Assembly: GCA_030280995.1 (NCBI GenBank)
Contig: JASXTE010000002.1
Coordinates: 3,669,683 to 3,733,682, forward strand
DNA from: Hemileia vastatrix
Taxonomy: Eukaryota; Basidiomycota; Pucciniomycetes; Pucciniales; Zaghouaniaceae
DNA length: 64,000 nt
Direction of reading: 5' to 3'
Position 1 is the stretch's first letter. The number at the start of each line of letters is the position of its first letter. Positions 43,644 to 53,243 of this stretch are shown one piece after another. A program made the position numbers and the translations under genes. Below the pieces are notes generated by a model. It was not told the origin of the DNA, did no database searches, and saw only the letters and a program-made list of their open reading frames with translations.

Positions 43644-44634
43644 TCAAGGGTTGTTATCTTTTGAAGAATCGAAATTAGAAAATTTAGAAGGACCTTGATT
43701 GATTTCCTGGGATTCGAATCTTATTTCACGGTCACGATAGTGTTGAAGCCAGTTGGCTATTTTGAAAAGGTCTCTTAACAGTTGCTCTCTCATCCAAGAT
43801 TCTGATCTATCAGAGGGCGGGTATCGTTGGAAATAAGCGATAAGGTTATTAAAATTAGGAAAAAGCTTTTCAGACACTAGGTGAATTGGAACTCTAGGGA
43901 AGCTTGGATTAGGTTCTGGTAGCTCATAAGCTGAATATGAAATTGGAGAACTGGTGGACGCTTATCAAATTAAAATATCAGCAAATTAAAAACCTGAAGA
44001 TTAAGAAAATAAAAAGAGACAACTAGCCTGTGTCAACACTATCATGATCATAGATAAATGGCTTACTTGGTAATGGAGTGGGATTTTTTATGTTTAGAAA
44101 AGGATTTTTTATTTTTGATAGATGAGGAGGACTGGTGTTGGATTTGGTGTTTGAAGTAGATGTTCTGGGCCTTTTGGATGATACAAGAGAAGATGAAGAC
44201 TGCTGGCTATTATAGGACCTTTTGTGCTTCAAGATGTTGGAAGAAGGAGAAGAATTGTTAGAAGGTTGAAGCATGGCCCTGGGAGCAGCAAGAGTTCTCG
44301 GGGGAGTAGCAGCAAGTCTAGATTGGAGAGAAGGACCCAGAGGATTAGGTGATGGAGAAAAAGGGATGGGATCTTTAGAGGTTGATGGAATAGGGGGTGG
44401 AGTAGAAGGTGAAGAAGAAGGAAGAGGTTTGCAGAAGGCGGCGAAGCTAGTAGCAGTGATGGGGAAAGAACCACAGTTCAAGCCAGAACATTTTCTTTTC
44501 TTCTCATAACAGGATAAACAGGCCCTGTTATAAGTGTGCTTTTGCCAGTTAAAAGAGAAGATACATTCCCTATGGGTGAAGGCACAGTATTTGCAAGATT
44601 GATCAGCTGAAGCAATGAAGTCAGAAGGTTTCAT
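43644..44634 (-). CDS. Element B antisense gene: intact spliced zinc-cluster protein (307 aa)
   Basis: Exon 1 (44634-44028, 607 nt) starts MKPSDFIASADQSCKYC. Cluster C-X2-C-X6-C-X14-C-X2-C-X6-C (CKYC...C...CLSCYEKKRKC), all six cysteines present. A Ser/Pro-rich middle with KHKRSYNSQQ and SSKRPRTSTS (basic, nuclear-signal-like) comes next. Exon 2 (43960-43644, 317 nt) has STSSPISYSAYELPEPNPSF, LFPNFNNLIAYFQRYPPSD, MREQLLRDLFKIANWLQHYR, aligning with the C-terminus of gene X in A and D. The joined frame is 924 nt with no stop. The intron (43961-44027) is phase 1, as in A and D, but begins GC rather than GT. An array of hairpins lies just upstream. This is the best-preserved antisense gene and probably encodes a nuclear regulator (inference). 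Confidence 0.75.
43961..44027 (-). other. Intron in antisense gene of element B (GC-AG)
   Basis: 67 bp. The donor is GCTAGT after CAG, with GCTGAT as branch candidate and GATAAG as acceptor. GC-AG introns are a known minor class; alternatively the donor was GT and has mutated. Only this choice joins the two open frames in phase 1, as in A and D. Confidence 0.6.
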
Positions 44635-44728
44635 CTTGTTAGGAGATATTTTTTTGAAGAAGAAAACTTGAAACTAGGATGAAGAAAGCTGGTGGCAAAA
44701 TCTGGGTTCAAGGATAGAGAAGTTGTTA

Positions 44729-45196
44729 GGTCCACCAAGACCTTAAACTGGACTGTTATCAAGCTGTTGGGTCCACCATGACCTTAAACTGGATTTCTTA
44801 TCGATTAAATGTTTGGTCCACCATGACTTTAAACTGGTAGTTCATTCATTGTTTAGTCCACTATGACTTTAAACTGGAAAATTAATATCTGCAGGATAAT
44901 TCAACATTCATTGGACCACTATGGCCTTATACTGGATTACTTGTCGATCAAATGTTTGGTCCACTATGACATTAAACTGGATTATCAAATTTATTCAATC
45001 TTTGGTCAAGCCTAGGCCTTACTTAGGAATTTATCAAGTTATTTATGCAACTAAACGATCTTTGGTCCACCAAGACCATAAACTGGCAATCGATTATATG
45101 TTTGGTCTACCAAGACTTTAAATTGGAATGTCAATCTTGTTTGGATAACTCAATTCAATCTTTTAATTTATCACTGTCCACTAAGACTCTAAACTG
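44729..45196 (-). repeat. Hairpin array upstream of the element B antisense gene
   Basis: Nine units near 44730, 44769, 44815, 44855, 44919, 44958, 45062, 45103 and 45176: GGTC-CACCAA-GACC, GGTC-CACCAT-GACC, AGTC-CACTAT-GACT and variants, each followed by TTAAACTGG. The stem differs between units but mostly remains paired. The array begins about 95 bp from the antisense start codon at 44634. Confidence 0.75.
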
Positions 45197-45857
45197 GTTA
45201 TTCAATTATTTCTGGAATTGGGTGCTGATAGCTTTAGGAGGTTAAAATTTTAGGTGGTGATGATGCTAAAGAAAGCATAATGGTTAAATAGGTGAAATTT
45301 GTGGCGCTTTAACATGGTCTAAAGTTAATATTATTATTGGAAGCCTGGCAAAAGTATTTTATGGGTTTGCTGTATAGCAAAGTTTGAAAATTGTGATGAA
45401 GGAATCAGAAGTTAGGATGGTAGTTGGATTTTAAGGGAATGATTTTTTTAGTGCCTCATAGTTAGGCCATTTTTTTTTGGTGTGAAGCTTGGAGGACCTT
45501 ATGGCGAGATTGGAATCATAGAATTCGGCTCAGTGGGGGGCCCTATGAGGTTGGAATCAGGAGTATTCGGCTCATAGGAAGATCCACTCTCTCAATGCTG
45601 TGACAAGAAGGAAGACTGGTATATGGGAGTCTGAAGGGATTCAAACCTTGCTCTCAGTAGTGGAATCATCACAAAATTTATATTATTTTATTTTATGATA
45701 TATCAAGCCAGAGAAGAAGAAACAACTTTTTTATTATAAAGATTTAAAAGAAGACCAGCTAAAACAAATTTATCAAATTACTTTATTGGAAAAGATAATT
45801 CTTTTGGAATTCCTCAACCACTTATGCAAAGTTTTAAGAATGGGGACATTCTCGATT
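45197..45857 (+). other. Element B region between hairpin array and polypurine tract
   Basis: No gene is visible. Two related TTCGGCTCA segments (about 45524 and 45559) sit in TTGGAATCA contexts. On the antisense strand this would be the promoter or leader side of the antisense gene. Confidence 0.35.
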
Positions 45858-45867
45858 GGAGGGAGGA
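45858..45867 (+). other. Element B polypurine tract
   Basis: GGAGGGAGGA abuts TGTGGTAGCC of the 3' LTR, as in A and D. Confidence 0.75.
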
Positions 45868-46984
45868 TGTGGTAGCCTAAAGTTTAGTACGGCACCTAAA
45901 TATGTAAATGGAGTTATTACGGCGTGCAAGATTGGCGTTATTATTTTTTATAAAAGGGTTTTATTTAATTTATTGGAGTTTAAAATATGAAGAAATTGGT
46001 CATGAGCGAATGCCTATACAAATACAATTTATTTTACGGAGAAAACTTATTATTACGGTCTGAAAAATTTATAAGTATCAAGTCAAGTCACTCAAGAACC
46101 TTGGGAAATTTTCCCAGAATTTTTACTATTTTTCTTATATTTTTAAATGAATTTTAAAGTTTTATAGAAACATTTACGTTTTCAAAAATTACTTAACTTT
46201 GATGAATTTTCACGGGGTAATTAGAGCTGCGCAGACTACGAAAATTAGTTTGGTATGTAAAGAGGAAGTAGCTCTATTATGTGTAATGTTTCTAGATTTT
46301 TTATTATAGTTTTAAGGTTCTAATTGAGTCCGGAAGTCCGGATGGACTCCGTACGGACTCCGTTCCGGCTCCGTATGGACTCCGTACGGGCTCCGGATTG
46401 ACTCTGGAAGAGCTCTGGAGGGGAAAACTTAGGCACGTGACTAGGAATACTTAAGCGCTTCTCAAACTCGAAATTGAGAGGGGGGGAGATCATACAGCTT
46501 AATCATTAACTACCACAGTCTCATTTTTTATTACTCAACAAATTAAATAAATTTGTAATACCCTTATAACTTTATATTTTATATATAACATTTTAGAAAT
46601 ACCACTCAACAATTTAAAACACACTTCATACAGGGTATCTTTAGAAAGGTCTTAATCGCTGGGACTTGATTATTGCTGTCTCATATAAATTCAAATTATT
46701 ATAAAAACATAAAAGTCAATCTTTTCAGATCTTTCACTGGTACACCTTAATTTTTGTTATCAGTATTTCTTTATCAACAGCCACTTTCTTTAAATCTCAA
46801 TAAGCGTTAATTATTTTAGAGTTTCATTATTTTCATCAATCAGATCCAAGTAGATTGGTTAGCTTAGTGATTTAGAATTCCCATTTTGTTATTTTATTGG
46901 AAGGACGGGGTTTTCAGCTAAATCCACATATCTCCTCCGGATTCTGCTTACAGCAAGGCAACTGTAAGAGTTTACATTACCATA
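45868..46984 (+). repeat. Element B 3' LTR
   Basis: It matches 34441-35590 with few substitutions and a shorter CCGTACGG tandem (46340-46400). It ends TTACCATA before the ACGT duplication. Confidence 0.9.
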
Positions 46985-48065
46985 ACGTGACCCAGAATTT
47001 CCAAAGCAGGAACACAACAACTGAATTTTGACCCTGAAATGGTCAAACCAGCCTCTTCAACTCTTAACAACACTCTCTCTAGAGTTATTGCATATTCCCA
47101 CACAAACCTCCTTATGCCAGGGTTCTCCACTAACACCTCATTACCATAATCAGCGGATGGTCCTTTTATTCCACCATCATCAATAAAAATACCAGCATGA
47201 GTAGGAACCTGATCCTGCAAAATCCAAGCCATCTGTGCTTGATAAACTTCCACTGAATTAGTTGCTCCTTGAGGCAACCTAGTGAGCTGAAATATTCCCA
47301 AAGGAGTCTCAAAAGTTGTGAGAGGCCTTGAATCCGTATGGAGTTCCCTCTCATAATAACCACCCATAATATCACCCAAACCATAACACACCCTTCCAGC
47401 AAAAGCTTCAACAAAATCCTCTGCACTTGGTGTCATCCCAGCATCCTTGATAGTGACTCTATTCAAGGCTCTAAGATCATGAACCACCACCAACTTTCCA
47501 TTCTGCTTTTTTACGCAGAAAACCGGACTTGAGTAGCTGTAAGTCGATTTTTCATATAACCCAGTCCTGACTCTTTCCCTAACAATCTCCACAAAATCCT
47601 CTCTAATAGCAGCTGGAATCGGAATAGGTTTGATTTGCCAAGGTTCATGACAAACCACAGGAATCAAGTAAGGTTCCCCATAAGAGTGCTTCAATACACC
47701 CCTTTCCTCCTCAACAAACGCCACAGCTTTTTCCCTTAGCACAATAACGTGCAACAACAACTTCTTTTCTTCTTCAGACAACCACCCATCAGGACCAAAA
47801 ATTAACAACTTTCAACCTTTCCACGGTCACCCTAGCCGTCTCTACAAATTCCGGAGGATTCTTCACCAAAGGAGTACAGTACAGATCTCTTGACAAAGGA
47901 GGTCTCTTCAAGGGCGGATTCAAGCCCACAGGCATAGGCTCATTGACAGGCCTAATCTTCTGCGCTACCTTCTCATACTTTGCCGCTCCACCTTCAACTT
48001 GAGGGATCTTCAGGAAATCTTCACCACCAGACCTGGAACAAAAACCAAGGGTTTACCCATTGCTC

Positions 48066-48530
48066 ACATGTGTGGCCAAGGTAATGTTCTTGAAAGGTGT
48101 AGAAGAAACCCTAGCGGTACACAATTGGGAGGACTTACTTTTACACCCCAATCTCACCACTCCAAAACTTTTCCACAAATCCACATCTTCATCCTCACTT
48201 CAAACTTCCAAATCTTCAAATCTTGATTCATCTTCTGAATCACATCTTCTAAAATTGTGCAGTTTATCCTCATGCTGGAGGCCTAAAAATTTATCTTGAT
48301 GATCATCTTTCTTCATTATCTTCAGATTTTTTTCTTGATTTTCTTGAAAATTTTTCCTTCTTTTCTTAAGTTTTCTTCTGACCTACAAAAATAACATGAG
48401 GTTTCCCCAATGCTCACAGGTGTGGCCCAGGTAATGTTTTTGAAAGGTGTAGAAGAAAACCTAGCGGTGCACAATTGGGAGGAATTACTTTTGGACCCCA
48501 ATCTCACCGCCCCAAAACTTTTCCACATAT
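48066..48530 (-). repeat. Tandem duplication of about 355 bp in element D pol linker
   Basis: The segment GTGTGGCC.AGGTAATGTT, followed by GAAAGGTGTAGAAGAAA, CTAGCGGT and CACAATTGGGAGGA, occurs at 48069-48175 and again at 48421-48528 with small differences. Element A has it once (13730-13800), so D gained a duplication. Confidence 0.7.
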
Positions 48531-48767
48531 CTTTCAATAAAGATATATAACCAATCTTCTTCTTTGAACTTGAATTAAAAATAATTACGAATCTTGAGAG
48601 AGAACAGAGACTTGATAAAAAACTTGATGAATACTCGCAGAGCAGAGAAACATTAAAAAGAGAAAGTTAAAAATACACTTGGTATATCTCCAAGAGAGCT
48701 GACCTACTACAACCTGGGATTTCCTCATCTTGGGGAGAGGTTGTAGCACTAGGGTGATCAGCCCTCA

Positions 48768-51150
48768 TTACTCTAAAAAAGACAGACTCTCAATTGAGCC
48801 TGAGCCCCACTTTAAAAAACCAGAGGCAGCACCCACTTCCTTCCTTCTCCTGCAGCAGTCCATGCACTGGCACATTGAAGATAAACCAGGCCTGGTCTCC
48901 CAACCATCCTCTCCAGGGGATGACAACCTCATGTGAAGTCTCCTTTCATCTTCACCAGTCAACTAAAAAATGATTCCCAAATCAAATTGATAACCAATTC
49001 TTGCCTGAAAATCCATCAAGAATGGCCCACCCAAAACTGCTTTTACATTACCTTTAGCAATGTAAAAATGAACATTCCCTGAGGCTCCACCAACATCTAA
49101 CTTCACAAACTCTGAATTCCCAACCAATTCAGTGACATGGCCACTGATCCCTCTCAAATTCCCACCAATACCAGTTTTGATGGGAAGGCCCATATGAGTT
49201 GCCTCAAACAAAGAAATCAGGTTTATCTGAGAACCTGAATCCACCAATTCCCTTGCCTCCCTGCCATTCAGAGTGACATTGACATATCCTAGAGGAGCAG
49301 AAAAATTAGTTTCCAACCCCTCACCAAACTTTTCAGCAGAATCACAAATGTATTCTACCTCACCAGAAGAAACTCTTCTCCTGCTTAACAACTTTTTCTG
49401 CCTATCAGCCAACCCTGGACTGATAGCATACAATTCCCCATAAGATAGGGAAACCAGACCCTTATTCATCCTTTCAAGGACAGAGTCCATAACATTAACT
49501 TGACCAGACACTACTGGCCTCTCAAAGTGAGCTCCTTGCTTCACCACCTTGGTCCTAGAAGATTCTTGAGGACCAGCACCACCAACAGATTTAACATTAA
49601 CAGGAACCAAACCAGATCCCTCACCAGAACCTCTGACTCCAGCAGGCTTTGGCAATGAAGCCAAAGGGACATCCTCCTCAGAGTCAGAATCCACCTCCAT
49701 TGGCATTGGCTCACCATTCATGTCCAATGCGCCAAAACTAGGGGGGCCCATGTCAGCCATACCCTTCTGCATCTTGTACAGCTCCTCTTTGCTGTACCTC
49801 TTCCTAGCTGCACTCAGCTTAGGATCCACCTTTGAAGCATTTGGCTTTGGTTGGGCCTGAGAACTGCTCTTAGGCCTTCCCACCTTTCCTGCTTCCACAT
49901 TATAAACACCAGCCAAGCATTCACCACTTGACTTTCCACCACAAGAATACAACTCCAAACCACCAAAGGAAGTAGAAAAAGAGACCTTATTGACCTCCTT
50001 CCCCTTTCCCTTGCCATCCTCATTCTCCTTACCAGAAGACTTCCCTTGATCAGGAATCTCCTCAAACCTTAGCCTCCTTTGATTGAGACCTCCCCTTCTC
50101 CTGACCAAATCAACAGGAGCCTGCCCCTCACTGGGCTTAACAAAAGAACCATCAGGGAACTTGAAAACCCTGCCATCAAATTCCACCTTTCCTTCAGACA
50201 CATCCCTGTTCAATGCCCAACAATCATTGGACCTGTGCCCCCTCCTGCTGCAATAAGAGCAGACCCAAGGATCACTCCTACCAGCCCTTTTATCAAAATC
50301 TCTAGGCTGAGAAGGTGCCTTATTGACCTTCTTAGCCTCCTGAACAAAAATATGCAGCTGCTTTGTAAGATCAGCCAGCTGCTCCACCATTGGGTCCCTC
50401 TCCTGTTTGGGAACCTGCACCAAATTTTTCTCCTCCTTCTTCTCCATAACTTACTCTTCAGCCAAAGCCTCACTTACTTTGCTGACATACTTGGCACACC
50501 CCTCCTGATAGGTGTCCACAGCCAATAACTTCAAATGGGCCTCAACAGCCTCCTTCACCTTATCCAAGGCAGGCAACTTCTGGTCCCCATTAGAAAGAGT
50601 CTTCATCAATTCCTTTCTTGACAACTCCTTCAACACATCCATCCTGACATCTCTAGCCAGGGCAGACCAAAAAACATCCTTGGCAGCATTTTCATGTGCC
50701 AGCTCCTCCACTTCCACCAAATATTCCACTACAGGATCAAACTGTAGCAGAAACTTCCTGTAACTATGTAAGTTACCAACACCACCATAAGATTGCCATT
50801 CATTGAAAACCTTTTTCAGATCCACCATAGTGAACCTGACACCCCATCTATCCACCATCTCCCTACACAACAATTTCCAATCGCTCTTCTTGTAGCCAGA
50901 CATGGCCACAATCTCCTTCTCCACTGACCTATCACCAATGAAGAAGATAATCTGCTTCACCATGTCCAGGTAGGAAGCACCATCCACTCCAGCAGCAGTT
51001 TCATACTACTCTAGAAACCACTTGACATCCTCCCCATTATACTTGGTACCATCCCAAGTTTTAATCCTCTCACACTCCCTAACCATCACAGAAGGAGGAC
51101 CATCCCCCCCCACTGACAGTCACCACAAGAATAGCAGAACCAGAAGCCAT
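48768..51150 (-). pseudogene. gag: Element D gag-protease (few lesions)
   Basis: Start MASGSAILVV at 51150. A G-run indel near 51110 and a TAG at 51007 affect the first 50 codons. From 51006 the frame runs VDGASYLDMVKQIIFFIGDR, DVLKELSRKELMKTL, LAVDTYQEGCAKYVSKVSEA. A TAA at 50448 follows, then KQERDPMVEQLADLTKQL. The zinc knuckle is CSYCSRRGHRSNDC (about 50265), and the protease has LVDSGSQINLIS, VLGGPFLMDFQA. TAG at 48960 comes before TGEDERRLHMRL, and the last stop is TAA at 48768. Four or five lesions in about 790 codons: much better than A. Confidence 0.85.
48774..48780 (-). promoter_or_regulatory. Putative -1 frameshift heptamer T-TTT-TTA
   Basis: On the element strand the gag codons are TCT TTT TTA GAG TAA. 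The heptamer sits two codons before the stop, as in A. Pol continues in the -1 frame. Confidence 0.65.
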
Positions 51151-51220
51151 TCTTCCAGTCCAAAACACCAAAAAGAGCCAACCAAAGAAAACAGAGACTC
51201 CAAAGAACTAGCAAGTTCCA

Positions 51221-51237
51221 CCCCACGTTGGGCGCCA
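51221..51237 (-). other. Element D primer binding site
   Basis: CCCCACGTTGGGCGCCA on the plus strand is TGGCGCCCAACGTGGGG on the element strand, four bases after the 5' LTR. It is the same as in element B (tRNA-Lys1,2 type). Confidence 0.85.
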
Positions 51238-51241
51238 GAAA

Positions 51242-52334
51242 TGTAGACAATCCTATAGTACTAGCTATAGGCCTTGACCAAGCGAGTTGGAGAAAAACCA
51301 GAGAGAAAATCCCCTGTCCCTTTAGAAAAATAGAGTGAGATTTACTTGCTAAAGTAAGTTGGTTCCTTTTTTTCTAAAGCCCCTTTTCAGCACACTTGAC
51401 TGCTTGATGAGCCAAGAAAGTAGTCCCCAGATAGACTACCAGACCAAAGAACTGAAATGTAGAACAAAGTCCACACCAGAGACAGCAAAGATACTTGATG
51501 TAGGCTGCAAATCCACAACAGAGACAGCAATAATACTTGCTATAGCTTGCAAGACTATAACAGAGAAAACAGTTGCCAAAGTTAAGTTAAATGAAGAACT
51601 CATTTGCAACAAACACAGCCAATTGTGGCAAGAAAACAGTGAAAACTGAGTGAGGAACAATGAGATCACCTCCAGATGGTTGTATGATGATTAAGGTTGC
51701 CCCAAACTGTCTTATTCACTATGTACACACAGACCACTAACTAAGAGCCCATGCGCACCCACCAATCTGGCACCTGTACCCACCGAATTGAATAAAAAAA
51801 CCCTCCTGAAGTGCTCCCCAACCTTCTAAAACAGAGGCGGGCGGGACGCCCGACGTCAGAGGTGCCGCCTGAAGTGGCCTGGCCTCCTTGAAGCCAGAAA
51901 CCAATAAAAACAACTAATCTACTTAGAAAAATTAGCTACAACTACTAAAACCTTCAAAACACGGAATTTCACTATAACAACATTGTGACATGAATTATAG
52001 AGAAAAATTAGCTCTATCCAATGGTACTAAGCACTTAAACCTAAGACTTAAGGTTAGCCCGTAAGACACAAAAAACAAAATTAAACAGCAATCTTTTATA
52101 TATGAAAAATGAGGAAATGACCCCTTAAAACTCAGAATATGAAGAATGTCTTCAACACATAAAATATAGAGAAAAACCAGGGATATCCAATGATAGTACC
52201 CACATACCCGCAGACCCAATATCCACGGAATAAAACCAGAAAAATACCCAAATCCTTAACAGATGTCAATTAAGACATGCACAAACAGCGCCAAATCACA
52301 CAACAAAGGCCCCTGCCAATGTTGGAAGACCACA
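51242..52334 (-). repeat. Element D 5' LTR
   Basis: Plus-strand TGTAGACAATCC to GGAAGACCACA, pairing with 26853-27924, followed by TCGT (52335-52338). Confidence 0.85.
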
Positions 52335-53050
52335 TCGTGAAAAGGGGAATCAGTGGGACAGTCATCCAGAACAACGGCATTATCAGTTGGCTGCATAGCA
52401 GTCCAGTCAGGAGTTTCCGGTTGAGGCATGCACTCTGGAGGAGCAGTGGCATCCCAGGCGGGATCTTCTTCCAGACCAGGAAGGAAAAGTTAATTTTTTG
52501 GCGGAGGAGGAGTCTCAGCATAAGAAGTGGCTGGTGCATCCTAAGAAAAGAAGAGTATTATTATTAGGTCAGGAGAAAAAAAAAGTGAGAAAGGAACTTA
52601 CAGTATGAATACTCTCTTCTGAAAAGAGTGATCCAGAAACGGAAGTGACACTACAAGGAGTAGGCGCTTGGAAATAAACTCTGGCACATTTGTTGACTGG
52701 AGGAGTTGTCTGTGTGGGTGCAGGATGTTTGATGGTCATCTGACTCATCATATCCAAGGTGGAGGTGTCTGGATTTAGACAAGCAACGGTGGGTGGTCCC
52801 TTGTAGCTACACTTCTTGCAACTTTTTCAAAAATTGCACAACTAAAAGGATGAAAGAAATGGAAGTTAGTAATGATAGGATAAAAGAAAAGGAAGAAAAA
52901 TGAAGAAAGACTCATGTTAAAATAAGTGTTGCCATGGCGGGCTTTTGAAAAGTGGAAGGAGGTTATGCCATTTTCAATGAAGTGGGTGCATCTTGTCCTA
53001 CCCATCAGCATAGTAATTGGTGTCATGGGAGGAGAAGCAGGGGGCTGCAT
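52335..53050 (-). pseudogene. Element C antisense gene X, 5' part with intron
   Basis: Minus strand. A possible first exon starts MQPPASPPMTPITMLMG at 53050 with RCTHFIENGITSFHFSKA. After a likely intron (acceptor CCTTTTAG near 52842) comes LCNF.KSCKKCSYKGPPTVA, with a TGA where a cysteine codon would fit, then QAPTPCSVTSVSGSLFSEES. The intron 52541-52601 is removed (GTAAGT...CCTGAC...TTCTTAG, phase 0). Next come DAPATSYAETPPPPKN, TAA at 52495, and PAWDATAPPECMPQPETPDW up to the D insertion, resuming at 26852. It is cysteine-rich, antisense and spliced like the genes of A, B and D, but diverged. Confidence 0.55.
52541..52601 (-). other. Intron in element C antisense gene X
   Basis: 61 bp on the minus strand with donor GTAAGT, branch-type CCTGAC and acceptor TTCTTAG. 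It is flanked by frames that join in phase 0. Together with the introns in A, B and D it shows that antisense genes in all three families are spliced. Confidence 0.65.
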
Positions 53051-53230
53051 TTACAAAAATTGTCAAATGGCTTCCACAACGTTGGAGGTATTTTCAGTAT
53101 TAATTGTGGTATTTCTTGTATTCATTATTTAAAAATTCAAGATAATATAAAAAGGTATAAAAAAGTGGAAGATGGAGGAAGAATATTCTGCAAAGTGTGG
53201 GGTATTTATAGGCTCCTGGGGACAGTCGCG

Positions 53231-53243
53231 AGTAGAGGGAGGA
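53231..53243 (+). other. Element C polypurine tract
   Basis: AGTAGAGGGAGGA directly precedes TGTGGTATGC of the 3' LTR. Confidence 0.7.

Larger units (their letters stand above)
34441..46984 (+). mobile_element. Element B: family-2 Ty3/gypsy retrotransposon, youngest insertion
   Basis: LTRs 34441-35590 and 45868-46984, primer site 35593-35609, polypurine tract ending 45867, target duplication ACGT, inserted in the RT-thumb region of element D pol. Gag-protease 35767-38376 and pol 38364-42508 hold all domains. One antisense gene (44634-43644) follows. LTRs differ by roughly 15-20 substitutions plus a repeat-number change by eye, making B the youngest of the nest. Three nonsense codons and one frameshift still prevent expression of the full polyprotein. 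Confidence 0.93.
46985..48780 (-). pseudogene. pol: Element D pol, 5' part: linker and reverse transcriptase
   Basis: After the slippery site the -1 frame gives ADHPSATTSPQDEEIPGC, then a decayed linker that contains a tandem duplication (48066-48175 and 48420-48530). Next comes KYEKVAQKIRPVNEPMPV and, after an extra T in a T run near 47808, GPDGWLSEEEKKLL. RT motifs: SSPVFCVKKQNGKLVVVHDL, LTRLPQGATN, FIDDGG near 47190. It ends VPALEILGHV at the B insertion. The RT palm is open for about 278 codons. It would copy element RNA into DNA. Confidence 0.82.
26853..52334 (-). mobile_element. Element D: family-1 Ty3/gypsy retrotransposon, interrupted by B
   Basis: Minus-oriented. 5' LTR 51242-52334, primer site 51221-51237, gag-protease 51150-48768, pol 48780-46985 then 34440-32133 around element B, 3' region with three hairpin modules, antisense genes Y (29322-30855) and X (27973-28613), polypurine tract, 3' LTR 26853-27924. 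Target duplication TCGT, inside an antisense gene of element C. It is the family-1 copy with RT and RNase H, in contrast to element A. LTRs differ by only a few percent by eye. Confidence 0.9.
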
